Counted from the first letter of the stretch, positions 8,008 through 17,318 are shown. The stretch is 64,000 nt of DNA from DASQPA01 sp963757335 (GCA_963757335.1 CAVWRJ010000002.1:124001-188000); one strand, 5' to 3'. The notes: a model not told the origin generated them from the sequence alone. Numbers and translations are program-made.

Positions 8008-8859
8008 GTGAGCCCGGAACCGACCGTCCGCGATCTTCTGAAGGAAGCCCGCCGCCGGCTGGCGGCAACCCCGTTCGGCGCTCCGACCCGTGAGGCCGGG
8101 CTCCTCCTCGGGCAAGTGACCGGGCTTTCCGAGGCGCAGATCCTCGCCCATCCCGAGTTGCCGGTGGGGGGGGCGGCGGCGGCGCAGTTCAGCGATCTCC
8201 TCAGCCGGCGGTTGACCGGCGAGCCCGTCGCCTACCTTCTGGGAGAGCGGGATTTCTACGGCCGGACCTTCCACGTCGACCGGCGGGTGCTCATCCCGCG
8301 GCCGGAGACCGAGCACCTGGTCGAGGCCGCGCTCGCGCTGGGATTGAGAGAGGGAGCGCGGATCGTCGACGTGGGGACCGGGTCCGGCTGTCTCGCGGTG
8401 ACCCTGGCGCTGGAGGTGCCCGGGGCCTGGGTGGTGGCGACCGATCTCTCCCCCGGCGCCCTCGCCGTGGCCGCCGGTAACGCCCGCCGGCATGGGGTCG
8501 CGGACCGCGTCCAGCTGGTGGGCGCCGACCTCCTGACCGGGCTCGACCTCTCCCGCTTCGACCTCGTCGTCAGCAACCCCCCCTATATAGATCTTACCGA
8601 GGCTCCCGGCCTCTCCCCCGAGGTTTGCAATTTCGAGCCTCACCTGGCACTCTTCTCCCCCGGTGCCGGCGACTCGACGCTCGCGCGCCTCTTTGCGGAG
8701 AGCGCCGGTCTCAAGGCCGGTACCCCCCTACTGGTGGAGATCGGCTACGGACAGCTCGACGCGGCCCGCCGGCATGCCTCGGCATCCTCGTTGCAGATGG
8801 CCGGGGCATGCAAGGACTACTCCGGCATACCCCGCGTGCTGACCCTCCGGCGCCGCTGA
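8008..8859 (+). CDS. prmC: Release factor glutamine methyltransferase
   Basis: PrmC (HemK) N5-methylates the glutamine of the GGQ motif in RF1 and RF2, using S-adenosylmethionine. The 283-residue protein has the helical N-terminal domain, RPETE at 98-102, the SAM-binding motif VDVGTGSGCLAV (120-131) and the substrate-binding NPPY (190-193) followed by IDL. I chose the GTG rather than an in-frame ATG 40 codons upstream: that extension is Pro/Arg-rich and unconserved, and a TAGACT box sits just before the GTG. murA follows after 17 bp, so the two share a transcript. In many bacteria prfA-prmC-murA are contiguous; here prfA is 6.8 kb away. Confidence 0.96.
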   Translation: MSPEPTVRDLLKEARRRLAATPFGAPTREAGLLLGQVTGLSEAQILAHPELPVGGAAAAQFSDLLSRRLTGEPVAYLLGERDFYGRTFHVDRRVLIPRPETEHLVEAALALGLREGARIVDVGTGSGCLAVTLALEVPGAWVVATDLSPGALAVAAGNARRHGVADRVQLVGADLLTGLDLSRFDLVVSNPPYIDLTEAPGLSPEVCNFEPHLALFSPGAGDSTLARLFAESAGLKAGTPLLVEIGYGQLDAARRHASASSLQMAGACKDYSGIPRVLTLRRR

Positions 8860-8876
8860 CTTCCAAGGTTTGGGCC

Positions 8877-10151
8877 ATGGATAGATTTCACATCGTCGGT
8901 CCCACTCCGCTCGTCGGGAAGGTGCGGGCGAGCGGCGCCAAGAACGCGGCACTGCCGGCGCTCGCCGCCACTCTCCTCACCGACGAGACGGTCGTCCTCC
9001 ACCGGGTGCCGCGGGTGCGCGACATCCGCACCATGCGCCGGCTGCTCGCCCATCTGGGGATGGGGAGCGAGGATCGCGACGGCGGCGAGATCGTCCTCAC
9101 CCGGCAGAGCGCCGACGGCTCGGCGGAGGACGCCCCCTACGATCTGGTGAAGACCATGCGGGCGAGCGTCCTCGTTCTCGGGCCGCAGCTCGCCAAGCGC
9201 GGCTTCGCCCGGGTGTCGCTCCCCGGCGGCTGCGCCATCGGGGTGCGGCCCATCGACCAGCACCTGCGGGGGTTGACCGCTCTCGGCGCCGACGTCCAGA
9301 TCTCCCACGGCTACGTCGAGGCCCGGGCCCGCCGGCTGGTCGGCGCCCGCTTCCGCTTCGACATGCCGACCGTCACCGGCACCGAGAACGTCCTCATGGC
9401 CGCCACTCTCGCCCGCGGCACTACCGTGCTCGAAAACTGCGCCAGAGAGCCCGAGGTGGTCGACCTGGCCGAGCTCCTCGTCGCCATGGGGGCGCGCATC
9501 TTCGGCGCCGGGGAGGAGACGATCACGATCGAAGGGGTAGAGAGCCTGGGGAACGCCCGGCACGTCATCATCCCCGACCGCATCGAGGGCGGCACCTATC
9601 TGATCGGCGCCGCTTTGACCGGCGGCGACGTGCTCCTCGAAGAGGCGCGGGCCGCCGATCTGGCGCCCCTCCTCGAAAAACTGGCGGAGACCGGGGTCGA
9701 CGTCGAGGTCACGGTCGAAGGCATCCGCGCCCGCGCCAACGGGGCGCTCCGCTCCAGAGACTGCGACACCGCTCCCCATCCGCAGTTCCCGACCGACCTC
9801 CAGGCCCAGTACATGGCCCTCATGACCCAGGCCGAGGGAGTTGCGACGATCCGCGAAACGATCTTCGAAAATCGCTTCCAGCACGCCCCGGAGCTGGCGC
9901 GAATGGGTGCCGACGTGCGGGTCGACGGCGCCACCGCGCGGGTGTACGGCCGCCGGGCGCTCTCCGGAGCGCGGGTCATGGCGACCGATCTCCGGGCCTC
10001 CGCCTGCCTGGTCCTCGCCGGCTGCGCGGCCGAGGGGGAGACGGTCGTCGACCGGATCTACCACCTCGATCGGGGGTACGAGGGAATGGAACTGAAATTG
10101 CAGGCCCTGGGAGCGCGGGTGACACGGCAGGCGGACGCACCGGCGGCCTGA
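8877..10151 (+). CDS. murA: UDP-N-acetylglucosamine 1-carboxyvinyltransferase
   Basis: MurA transfers enolpyruvate from PEP to UDP-GlcNAc, the first committed step of peptidoglycan synthesis in the cytoplasm. The protein has 424 residues. Lys22 is in SGAKNAALPAL and the catalytic loop PGGCAIGVRPIDQHL carries Cys119, so the enzyme should be fosfomycin-sensitive (Asp at this position would confer resistance). The EPSP-synthase-like repeats RFDMPTVTGTENVLMAA and FPTDLQAQYMAL are intact, and DRIYHLDRGYEG near the end is typical. ATG chosen by homology. It is the second gene of the prmC operon and is followed after 42 bp by a lytic transglycosylase gene, giving a cell-wall grouping. Confidence 0.97.
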   Translation: MDRFHIVGPTPLVGKVRASGAKNAALPALAATLLTDETVVLHRVPRVRDIRTMRRLLAHLGMGSEDRDGGEIVLTRQSADGSAEDAPYDLVKTMRASVLVLGPQLAKRGFARVSLPGGCAIGVRPIDQHLRGLTALGADVQISHGYVEARARRLVGARFRFDMPTVTGTENVLMAATLARGTTVLENCAREPEVVDLAELLVAMGARIFGAGEETITIEGVESLGNARHVIIPDRIEGGTYLIGAALTGGDVLLEEARAADLAPLLEKLAETGVDVEVTVEGIRARANGALRSRDCDTAPHPQFPTDLQAQYMALMTQAEGVATIRETIFENRFQHAPELARMGADVRVDGATARVYGRRALSGARVMATDLRASACLVLAGCAAEGETVVDRIYHLDRGYEGMELKLQALGARVTRQADAPAA

Positions 10152-10193
10152 CCGCGGGTTGTAAGCCCGCTCTCTCCCTCGCGCCGGCCGGGC

Positions 10194-12455
10194 ATGATCC
10201 GTCCACTCGCCCTAGCTCTCGCCCTCGCCGCCGGCGACCCCCGTCCTCTCCTCGTCCAGCTGCAGCTCGAAAACCACCGCTCCGAGGCCCTGGCGAGCAC
10301 CGACCGGGAGCTCGCCGAACAGCCGGAGCTCGCCCACCAGATCGGCCTCGACTACCTGAGGGGCGCCCTGCTCGACAGCCTCGGCAAGCGCCGGGAGGCC
10401 CTGGACGCCTTCGCTCTCGCCATGGGGGAGACGCCGGCGCTCCTCTCCTACAGCCGCTACCGGCTGGCCCTCGGCCAGGAGCGGGCCGGACACCCGGAGG
10501 TGGCCGCCGGCCTGGTGGCGACCGCCGTGGCGGCGGATCCTGCCTCGCCCCTCCTCCCCGACGCCGTGCGCCTCCTCGCCCGCGTCCTCGCCAAGGGCGG
10601 CGACTGTCGGCTCCTCCAGGGGCTTAAGCCCGAGAAGATGCCCCGGCCCGAAGAGCGCCAGGTGCTCCTCGCCCAGGCCGACTGCGTGAAAAAGGACGGC
10701 CAGAAGGAGCTCGCCCGCGGGCTCCTCGTCCACCTGCTGGTGGAAGATCGGAGCGACGAGGTGGCGCGGCAGGCCGCCCAGCGGCTCGCCCGGCTGATCC
10801 CCGAGACCGAGCGCGGGGAGGTGCCGCGGCTCCTCGGGCTCACCTTCGAGCAGCACCGCGAGTTCGACCGGGCGTTGAAGCAGTTGAAGCGCGCCGTCCC
10901 CGCCCCCGCCGCTGGCGATCCCGAGGCCCTGCCGGACTTCGAGGTCAGCTACGCCGCCGCCCGCGCCCACTTCTGGGAGGGGCGGTTCGGGACCTCCGGA
11001 GTGCTCTTCCGCGACCTCGCGAAGCGCACCGCCGATGCGGAGGAGAAGGCGGCCGCGCTCTATCAGGAGGCGCGCTCCTTCGAGCTCCTTGGGCACTGGA
11101 AGACCGCCTCGACCGCCTTCAGGCGCTCCTACCTCGCGAACCCCGGCGGCGAGTGGGCGGCCGCCGCCCTCCTCTCCGCCCTCCGTCTGGACTGGCGGAG
11201 CGGCGACGAGCGCGCCGCTCTCGCCCTCTACGAGCAGATCAGCGCCCGCCTTCCCTGGCGGGAGACCGCCGCCCGCGCCGCCCTCTTCCTCGCCGCCTCC
11301 GACCTCGTCCGCCAGCGCGGCGACCGGGCCGGCCCCTGGCTCGATCGGGCGTCCGCCGCCGGCAGCCGGGACGACCAGATCGAGGTCGCCTACTGGCGCG
11401 GCCGGCTGGCCGAGCTCGGCGGCGACCTCCGGGGCGCGGTCGGCGCCTACCTCTTCACCCTCCGCGCCGACCTCCATCACCCGCTCGCGCGCTCCGCTCG
11501 GGCCCGGCTCGGCAGCCCGACCCTCGCCCGCGCCACCGCCGCCGAGGGCCGGCGCCTCACCGCCTCGCCGCGGGCCGACGACCTGGTTTCTGCCTGGCTC
11601 CTCCTCGGCGACGCCGATCCGGTGGGGGCGGTCGCCAAGCGCAAGCTCCGCCAGGCGCTCCTCGCCGACCGCGGCACCGCCCCCTACCTGCGCCTCGCCG
11701 AGGTCCCGGTCGAGCGCTGGCCGCTCTGGCAGGCTCCCCTCCGCCGGCCGGACGAGATGCTCCTCGCCCTCGGGCTCTGGAAGGAGGGAGCCTCGGCCGT
11801 CCGCCAGCACTTCCCCCTGGCCGACCCCGCGCTCGCCTTCACCGCCGCCCTCCACCTCGCGAAGGCCGGCGAGACCCGGCGCGCCCTGGACCTAGCCGAG
11901 GACCTCCGCATCCGCACCCCCGATCGCCTCCCCCTGGCCTTCCAGCCCGAGGCCTACGCCAAGCTCCTCTACCCGCTCTCCTACCGGGAGACGATCACGG
12001 CTCAGGGCAAACGCCGGGGGATCGATCCGCTGCTCCTGGCCGCCGTCCTCCGCGAGGAGAGCCGCTTCGATCCCGCGGCGCTCTCCCCTGCCTCGGCCCG
12101 CGGCCTCGCCCAGTTCGAGCTGTCCACGGCGCAACGCCTGGCCGGGCAGACCGACGGCAAGAGCCTGGAGGCGGAGGACCTCTTCCGGCCCGAGATCTCG
12201 ATCTCCCTCGGGGCAGCCTACCTGCAGGAGCTCCTCCACGCCTTCGGCGACGACCGCGAGCTCGCCGTCGCCGCCTACAACGCCGGCAGGCCCCAGGCGC
12301 AGCTCTGGCGGAGCTACTGCTACAGCACGGAGCCCGAGGAGCTCTTCTCGAAGATCGGTTTCATCGAGACCCGGAGCTACGTCCGGCGGGTGCTCACCAG
12401 CTGGTCGGAGTACGGGACGATCTACGGCGAGAAGGGGACCGGCGCGCAGATCTAG
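10194..12455 (+). CDS. Soluble lytic murein transglycosylase with long TPR-like N-terminal region
   Basis: A 753-residue protein with a short hydrophobic N-terminus (MIRPLALALALAAG) that may be a signal sequence. Residues about 20-590 are alpha-helical repeats as in Slt70-type enzymes. The C-terminal SLT domain (about 600-753) has the catalytic glutamate in REESRFDP (residue 622), then ARGLAQFELSTA (GLMQ-type motif with Ala for Met) and AVAAYNAGRPQAQLW. It should cleave the MurNAc-GlcNAc bond of peptidoglycan with 1,6-anhydro formation in the periplasm. The downstream methyltransferase gene on the other strand overlaps its stop by 4 bp. Next to murA, it suggests coordinated wall synthesis and turnover. 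Confidence 0.93.
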   Translation: MIRPLALALALAAGDPRPLLVQLQLENHRSEALASTDRELAEQPELAHQIGLDYLRGALLDSLGKRREALDAFALAMGETPALLSYSRYRLALGQERAGHPEVAAGLVATAVAADPASPLLPDAVRLLARVLAKGGDCRLLQGLKPEKMPRPEERQVLLAQADCVKKDGQKELARGLLVHLLVEDRSDEVARQAAQRLARLIPETERGEVPRLLGLTFEQHREFDRALKQLKRAVPAPAAGDPEALPDFEVSYAAARAHFWEGRFGTSGVLFRDLAKRTADAEEKAAALYQEARSFELLGHWKTASTAFRRSYLANPGGEWAAAALLSALRLDWRSGDERAALALYEQISARLPWRETAARAALFLAASDLVRQRGDRAGPWLDRASAAGSRDDQIEVAYWRGRLAELGGDLRGAVGAYLFTLRADLHHPLARSARARLGSPTLARATAAEGRRLTASPRADDLVSAWLLLGDADPVGAVAKRKLRQALLADRGTAPYLRLAEVPVERWPLWQAPLRRPDEMLLALGLWKEGASAVRQHFPLADPALAFTAALHLAKAGETRRALDLAEDLRIRTPDRLPLAFQPEAYAKLLYPLSYRETITAQGKRRGIDPLLLAAVLREESRFDPAALSPASARGLAQFELSTAQRLAGQTDGKSLEAEDLFRPEISISLGAAYLQELLHAFGDDRELAVAAYNAGRPQAQLWRSYCYSTEPEELFSKIGFIETRSYVRRVLTSWSEYGTIYGEKGTGAQI

Positions 12456-13856
12456 CGCGCGACCAGCTGCACCACCGTCTCCATGTGCCCGGTCTGGGGG
12501 AACATGTCGATCAGGGTGATGCTCTCGACGATGTAGGTCTCGGCCAGCTGGCGGAGGTCGCGGGCGAGGGCGGCGGGGTGGCAGGAGACGTAGGTCAGCC
12601 GCTCCGGCCGGCGGTCGACGATGACCCGCCGGATGGCGGGCGAGAGGCCGGCGCGGGGCGGGTCGACGATCACCCGGGCGATCCTCGCCGGCGCGGCCGG
12701 CAGCTTCTCGATCCAGCTCTCTAAAGCCTGGGCCTCGATCTCGACGTTCGTCAACTGGTTGCGGCGGGCGTTGGTGCGGGCGTAGCGGGCCGCGATGCGC
12801 TCGCCCTCGACCCCCACCACCTGGGTGTAGCGGCGGGCGAGCGCCAGGGCGAAGAGGCCGACCCCGCAGTAGAGATCGTAGGCGAGACCGCCGGTCCACG
12901 GCCCGACCGCCCGCTCGACCAGGCGGGGCAGGAGCCCGCGGTGTCCCTGGAAGAAGCAGCGCGCGTCGTAGGCGTAGGAGAGGCCGTCCACCGTGACGCT
13001 CACCTCGCCGTGCGGCAGGTCCGGGACGAGCGGCGCGGCGGAGATGCCGCCGTCCCCCGCCGCCAGGTCGAGCCGCCGCGGCGGCGGGTCCCCGAGCCGC
13101 AGGGCGAGGGTGGGGAGGAGACTCTTCGAGCTCCGGGACGAGGAGCGGGCAGCGGTAGACCGGGATGAGCTCGTTGGTGCCGCGCGCATGGTAGCCCACC
13201 CGGGGGAGGCCGTCGACGACGCCGGTGTGGAGCTGGGTGCGGAGGCGGTAGTGCCAGGGATCGCCGGTGATCAGCTCGACCCCCGCCGGGAGAGCCGAGA
13301 GGTCGACCCGCCCCATCCGTTCGAGGGTCTCCTTGACCGCATCGGCTTTGAGGCGCGACTGGAGCCCGTCCGCGATGTGCTGGAGGTCGCACCCCCCCCA
13401 GTGGGCCAGCTCGGGGACCGGATCGGGGCGGCGGCCGGGGCCGGGCGAGAGGACCTCGACGATCTCGGCCCGCCCGTAGTCGGGCCGGCGCTCGACCAGC
13501 CGCGCCCGCAGCCGGTCGCCGGGGACCGAGCGGGGGACGAAGATCGGCACCCCGTCGTAGCGCGCGAAGCCCTCGCCGCCAGCGATCAGCTTCTCGACGA
13601 AGAGCTCGATCTCCTCGACCCCCGCCAGGCGGACCCCCGGCGGCGGAGTGGACGGCGTCGGCGCCGTCTTTGGGGCCATGGGGGCCATGGGCGCCATGGG
13701 CGCGGAGGGCGCGGAGGGAGATCGGGCCCGCCAGGCGTTCGGCCGCGCCGCGCCGCGCTCCTTGGGCCTCCCCGGACCGCGCTCCCCCGGCCTGCCCTTC
13801 CCGGTTCCGCCCTCCCCCGGCCTGCCCCTCCCCCGCTCCCCTTTCCGATCCTTCAT
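12452..13856 (-). CDS. TrmA/RlmD-family RNA (uracil-5-)-methyltransferase, frame break near 13,125
   Basis: Together the two frames encode a complete RNA m5U methyltransferase. A basic, low-complexity N-terminal tail of about 75 residues (Lys/Arg/Gly-rich, then MAPMAPMAP) precedes a TRAM domain (about 80-137). The C-terminal part has the SAM motif YDLYCGVGLFALALA, VIVDPPRAGL, the catalytic cysteine in YVSCHPAALARDL and the base in GHMETVVQL. Of the four Fe-S cysteines of RlmD, only those in WGGCDLQH and YRCPLL are seen; the first two are replaced, so a [4Fe-4S] cluster is unlikely. The frame changes after VPELEE and would be restored by removing one base. The gene start overlaps the stop of the RNase Z-like gene (ATGA). 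Confidence 0.83.
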
Positions 13857-14683
13857 TCCGCCTCCACGAGCAGGTGAACCCGTCCGGCGAGCCCGGGCAG
13901 CCGCCGGTCGACCTCCGTCCGCAGCTCTTCGATCCGGTGCCGGCGGGACAGGTGATGGAGCACGAGGTCGCCATTCTCGAAATCGGCGGCGCGCGCCACG
14001 ATGTCCTCCAGGTGGAGGTGCTTGTAGAGGTCGCCGCGGTCCCGGTAGGCCTCCCCCAGGAAGGTGCATTCGAGCATCAGGATGCGGCTCCTGAAGAGCC
14101 GGGGCTCGATACCGAAGACCGCCGGGCCGGTGTCGCCACAATAGGAGAGCCAGATCTCCTCGACCACCTCGGCGATCTCCACCCCGCTCTCGCGGAGAGC
14201 GATGAGCTCGGCCGCGGGGAGACCGGCGAGAGCCTGAGGCAGCCGGCGCTTCCGGCGGTGCAGGTGGTAGCCGATCGACGGCACCACGTGGTCGGTGCGG
14301 AAGGCCTCGATCGAGAGATCGCGCCCCACCTCGACCCGGTCGCCGGGGTGCAAGCCCCGGAGCTCGAAGCGGTAGTGCGCCCGCTCCAGGCGCTCGGTCG
14401 CCGCCACCATCGCCGCCAAGGGCTCGCGGATCTCCTCCGGGCAGAAGACCCGGGTGAACTCTTCTCGATGAAGCGAGCGCTGGGAGAGGACGTAGGGGAG
14501 GCCGAGCGCATGGTCGAGGTGGCCGTGGGAGAGGAAGACGTCGTGCGCGCCGGCCAGCTGGGAGGCCCCGCGTCCGGTGTCGAAGGCGAGGCCGGGCGGG
14601 TGGACCCGGAACCAGGTCTCGTCGCCGGCCCGCGACCAGCCCTCGATGCGGAGGCCTCCCAGGTTGAGCTCGACGGGGCGCAT
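13853..14683 (-). CDS. Metallo-beta-lactamase-fold hydrolase, RNase Z-like
   Basis: A 276-residue protein with the zinc-binding signature SHGHLDHALGLPYVL (His53, His55, Asp57, His58). Further ligands are plausible in LSYCGDTGPAVF and in VLHHLSRRHR. The order of motifs and the segment HLHRRKRR in the middle fit the tRNase Z branch of the family, enzymes that remove 3' trailers from tRNA precursors. A more general phosphodiesterase role cannot be excluded. It is 30-40 residues shorter than classical RNase Z. It is coupled by an ATGA overlap to the RNA methyltransferase gene downstream, which supports an RNA-processing context. ATG start by homology. Confidence 0.87.
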   Translation of the reverse strand: MRPVELNLGGLRIEGWSRAGDETWFRVHPPGLAFDTGRGASQLAGAHDVFLSHGHLDHALGLPYVLSQRSLHREEFTRVFCPEEIREPLAAMVAATERLERAHYRFELRGLHPGDRVEVGRDLSIEAFRTDHVVPSIGYHLHRRKRRLPQALAGLPAAELIALRESGVEIAEVVEEIWLSYCGDTGPAVFGIEPRLFRSRILMLECTFLGEAYRDRGDLYKHLHLEDIVARAADFENGDLVLHHLSRRHRIEELRTEVDRRLPGLAGRVHLLVEAE

Positions 14684-14779
14684 GGCGGAGTGCGGCAGGG
14701 GTGTCTCGGTCCTGCGGTCCGGCGACCCCCGATGGTAAGACCGGGGGCCGCGGTCGGCCGAATTCCTGAGATCTCCCGG

Positions 14780-15844
14780 TCAGATCTCCCGGTACAGCCA
14801 GCGGCGCAGAGGGTTGAGACGCTCCTCGACGCTCTCCCACTTGGGTTCGATCAGCCAGAGGGCGGCGGCGATCGAGGAGAGGAGCGAGTTGCCGTCCTGA
14901 GGGGTGAAGCAGAAGCCGTAGATCTCGCGCTTCCGGCGCACCGTCACGGTCGGCAGCACGACGACGGTCTGGGACAGGATGCGGCCATAGTAGCCGTGGT
15001 CGCGGCCGAAGCTGAAGATCAAGTTGGCGTAGCGCTTGTCGGTCACCGCGACCAGGGGATTCCCCCGCAGCCGCTCCTTGACCTCTTCGAGGGTCATGTC
15101 CCGCTTGCACTCGAGGTTGAACCAGATCGAGTGCATGTACTGGGTGTTGAGCTTGACCGAGCTCGAAAAGAGGTTTAGGTCCTGACCCAGGGTCTCGAAG
15201 AGGTGGTGGGCGTCGTGCGCGTGGTGGGTGCCGAAGTTCGGATCGTCGTGCTTGCCGACGTTCGGGGCCGGGACGAAGCTGTCGGCCTGCGAGATGTCGT
15301 TCGCCCGCCGCATGCAGACGAAGCGCCCGCGGTCGAGGCAGAGGCCCTCCTCGCCATCGTTGCAGATGGTCTTGATGAGGGTCGTGATGTTGTGAGTGTT
15401 GCAGGAGACGATCTGGATGAAGCGATCCTCCCCCGGCACCAGCACCTCGTCGTTGACCCCCTTGGCGAACGGCTTGCCGAAGCCGAACTCGCTCCCCTGG
15501 GCGAGGAAGCCCTTGGGACCGGTGATGTTCTCGTAGAACTTCTCCTTGTTCTCGTTGCCGGCCGGGGTGCAGTCGATGACCACCGTGGCGCGGGCCAGGG
15601 CCTCGCGCGATTCCAGGGTCACCTCGTGGCCGAGCTTCTCGAACTCTCCCCGCACCTCGTCGTCCGCCGCTAAGCGCGCGCCGCGGGACATCAGGTGCTT
15701 GAGCTTCGAACGGTCCGAGACCAGGGGGGTGCGCTTGTGGAAGGTGACCTCGTCGATCCCCATCCTGTCCCGAAAGTCGGTGAACAGGCCGATCAGGGGC
15801 TCGCCGATCGTGCCCGTGCCCACGATGTGGACGATCCTCTTCAT
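14780..15844 (-). CDS. Archaeal-type (type II) glyceraldehyde-3-phosphate dehydrogenase-like protein
   Basis: A 354-residue NAD(P)-binding protein. MKRIVHIVGTGTIGEPLIGLF is a Rossmann GxGxxG start, and FIQIVSCNTHNITTLIKTI (Cys148) matches the catalytic SCNTTGL segment of archaeal GAPDH, although the residues after Asn-Thr differ. FGTHHAHDAHHLFETLG is His-rich and probably near the active site. Type II GAPDH interconverts glyceraldehyde-3-phosphate and 1,3-bisphosphoglycerate. Because flanking residues differ, this could be a paralogue with another substrate. The chosen ATG has GAGGG 7 nt upstream; an extension to 16,027 would add an Arg-rich stretch that looks untranslated. A TATGCT box on this strand near 15,911 is a candidate -10. 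Confidence 0.82.
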   Translation of the reverse strand: MKRIVHIVGTGTIGEPLIGLFTDFRDRMGIDEVTFHKRTPLVSDRSKLKHLMSRGARLAADDEVRGEFEKLGHEVTLESREALARATVVIDCTPAGNENKEKFYENITGPKGFLAQGSEFGFGKPFAKGVNDEVLVPGEDRFIQIVSCNTHNITTLIKTICNDGEEGLCLDRGRFVCMRRANDISQADSFVPAPNVGKHDDPNFGTHHAHDAHHLFETLGQDLNLFSSSVKLNTQYMHSIWFNLECKRDMTLEEVKERLRGNPLVAVTDKRYANLIFSFGRDHGYYGRILSQTVVVLPTVTVRRKREIYGFCFTPQDGNSLLSSIAAALWLIEPKWESVEERLNPLRRWLYREI

Positions 15845-15954
15845 GGTGCCCTCGCTGAAAGGTAAGTAGTTGGAGACGCGAGCCATGGACGCCCGGCCGG
15901 GCGTGAGAGTAGCATAGGCCGTGCCAGAACGGCACCGCGGGCCGCCCCTCTGAC

Positions 15955-16230
15955 TCAGCCTTCGGGCTCGCCGCCCTCCGTGCCGCCGCCGGAAAGGTCC
16001 TCGCCGTGCTTGCCGCCACCGCGCCACTCCGGGTCGCGGTTGGCGAACTCGTCGAGGTCGGCCGGCACCTCGATGAGAGTGCGGGTTACCGCGGGATCAC
16101 AGATGTCGTTCTCACACTCGTAGGTATAGACGTTCCAGCTCTCCCGCCGGGTATAGCCCGAGAGAGTCTGGTAGGTGTTGCAGTTGCCGCATTTGATCGA
16201 GATGTTCCGGATGTTGACGCCGCCTTCCAT
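15955..16230 (-). CDS. Small protein with a four-cysteine zinc-ribbon-like motif
   Basis: A 91-residue protein with CGNCNTYQTL near residues 13-22 and YECENDICDP near residues 40-49, a CxxC plus CxxxxC pair that could bind one zinc ion. An acidic, Gly-rich tail (GGGKHGEDLSGGGTEGGEPEG) follows. No family recognised; the protein is probably cytoplasmic because there is no signal sequence. The start is set by GGAGG 5 nt before ATG; longer in-frame starts exist but lack a ribosome-binding site. It lies upstream of the GAPDH-like gene on the same strand (110 bp apart) and diverges from the VWA gene. Confidence 0.68.
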   Translation of the reverse strand: MEGGVNIRNISIKCGNCNTYQTLSGYTRRESWNVYTYECENDICDPAVTRTLIEVPADLDEFANRDPEWRGGGKHGEDLSGGGTEGGEPEG

Positions 16231-16309
16231 GCAGACCTCCCAGCTCCGCATCATCTCATGCCTCTCATGTCTGGTCATGCCTGGCCGTGCATGGCTCGCC
16301 GTTTGCACA

Positions 16310-16322
16310 TAGAATGTTGACT
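16310..16322 (+). promoter_or_regulatory. TAGAAT -10 box for a leaderless VWA transcript
   Basis: TAGAAT is followed by 7 nt (GTTGACT) and then the ATG of the VWA gene. No Shine-Dalgarno sequence and no clear -35 are visible. The box overlaps another in-frame ATG 9 nt upstream, which argues for the downstream ATG as the true start. Confidence 0.45.
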
Positions 16323-17300
16323 ATGCATTGGCGCACTCGGCCATCCGTTCTTCTTCTGCTCCTGCTGTTCCTGGCTGGACCGGCCCCCCATACGGTGGCC
16401 GCCAACCCGTCGGTTCCGGAGGTGCCGCCTTCGACCCAGTTCTCGGGCGAGGAGGTCTCGGTCGGCTACGTGCTCGTGCCGGTGATCGTCCGTTCGAGCC
16501 TCGGAGGGTACGCCAACCGGCTGGAGAAGAAGGACTTCCGCCTGCTCGTGGACGGCGCTCCGGCGTCCATCGAGAGCTTCGAGAAGCGCGCCGAGGCGCC
16601 CGCTTCCATCCTCTTTCTGCAGGATCTCTCGGGCAGCATGGCGACCGGGGGGAAGTTGGAGGAGAGCCGCCGCGCGGTCCGCTACTTCTTCGACCACTCG
16701 CTCCCCGGGGACGAGTTCTCGGTCGCCACCTTCGCGGGGGGTAGATTCGCCGTCACCGTGCCCTTCACCGCCAAGCTCGACGCTCTCCGCACCGCGGTCG
16801 ACGCCTTCCGCGCCTACGGCACGACGGCGCTCAACGACGCCGTCGCCTGGATGCCCGAAGCCGGGGCGGCGGGCAAGAACCCCAAGCGCTTCGCCATCCT
16901 GATCACCGACGGGGTCGACAACGCGAGCACGATCTCCCCCGCCGAGGCGCGCGAGATCGTCCGCCGGGCGGAGCTGCCGGTCTACGTCCTCGGCCTCGAA
17001 GCGGGGAACCCCTTCGAGATCGGTCAGGACGGCAAGAAGATCTACCGCTATGCCGATGTCCTCAACCTGCTGGCCCACGAGACCGGGGGCCGTTACTACC
17101 CGCTTTCGACACCCGACGACCTCGGCAAGGCCCTTGCCGCGATCGTCGAGGACCTGCGTCATGAGTACGTTCTCGGCTTCGCCACGGGCGGAGGGCAGTC
17201 CCGCTACCGCGATCTCAAAGTCGAGGTCACGGGGAGGAACCGCTCTGTGCTCTTCAGGCGAGGCTACAAGGGACCGCCGCCCAACACACGGGGCGGCTGA
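16323..17300 (+). CDS. Secreted VWFA-domain protein (Acidobacterial VWFA-related family)
   Basis: A 325-residue exported protein. A strong signal peptide (RTRPSVLLLLLLFLAG, cleavage likely after TVAA) is followed by a short beta-rich N-terminal domain (VLVPVIVRSSLGGYANRLEK, DFRLLVDG) and a von Willebrand A domain. The MIDAS metal site is intact: DLSGS at 101-105, GTTALNDAVAW and LITDGVDNAS. The N-terminal DxRLxxDG plus VWA layout is that of the VWFA-related Acidobacterial family (TIGR03436). Such proteins probably mediate protein contacts in the periplasm or outside; no partner is known. It begins a likely two-gene unit with the OmpA-like lipoprotein 18 bp downstream. Confidence 0.92.
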   Translation: MHWRTRPSVLLLLLLFLAGPAPHTVAANPSVPEVPPSTQFSGEEVSVGYVLVPVIVRSSLGGYANRLEKKDFRLLVDGAPASIESFEKRAEAPASILFLQDLSGSMATGGKLEESRRAVRYFFDHSLPGDEFSVATFAGGRFAVTVPFTAKLDALRTAVDAFRAYGTTALNDAVAWMPEAGAAGKNPKRFAILITDGVDNASTISPAEAREIVRRAELPVYVLGLEAGNPFEIGQDGKKIYRYADVLNLLAHETGGRYYPLSTPDDLGKALAAIVEDLRHEYVLGFATGGGQSRYRDLKVEVTGRNRSVLFRRGYKGPPPNTRGG

Positions 17301-17318
17301 ACAAAAGGAGGTTTACCC

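Noticed and set aside
11892..16019. A very long minus-strand reading frame of over 1,300 codons
   Set aside because: Most of it is a GC-rich shadow across several well-supported genes in other frames; only the segment encoding the first half of the RNA methyltransferase is real.
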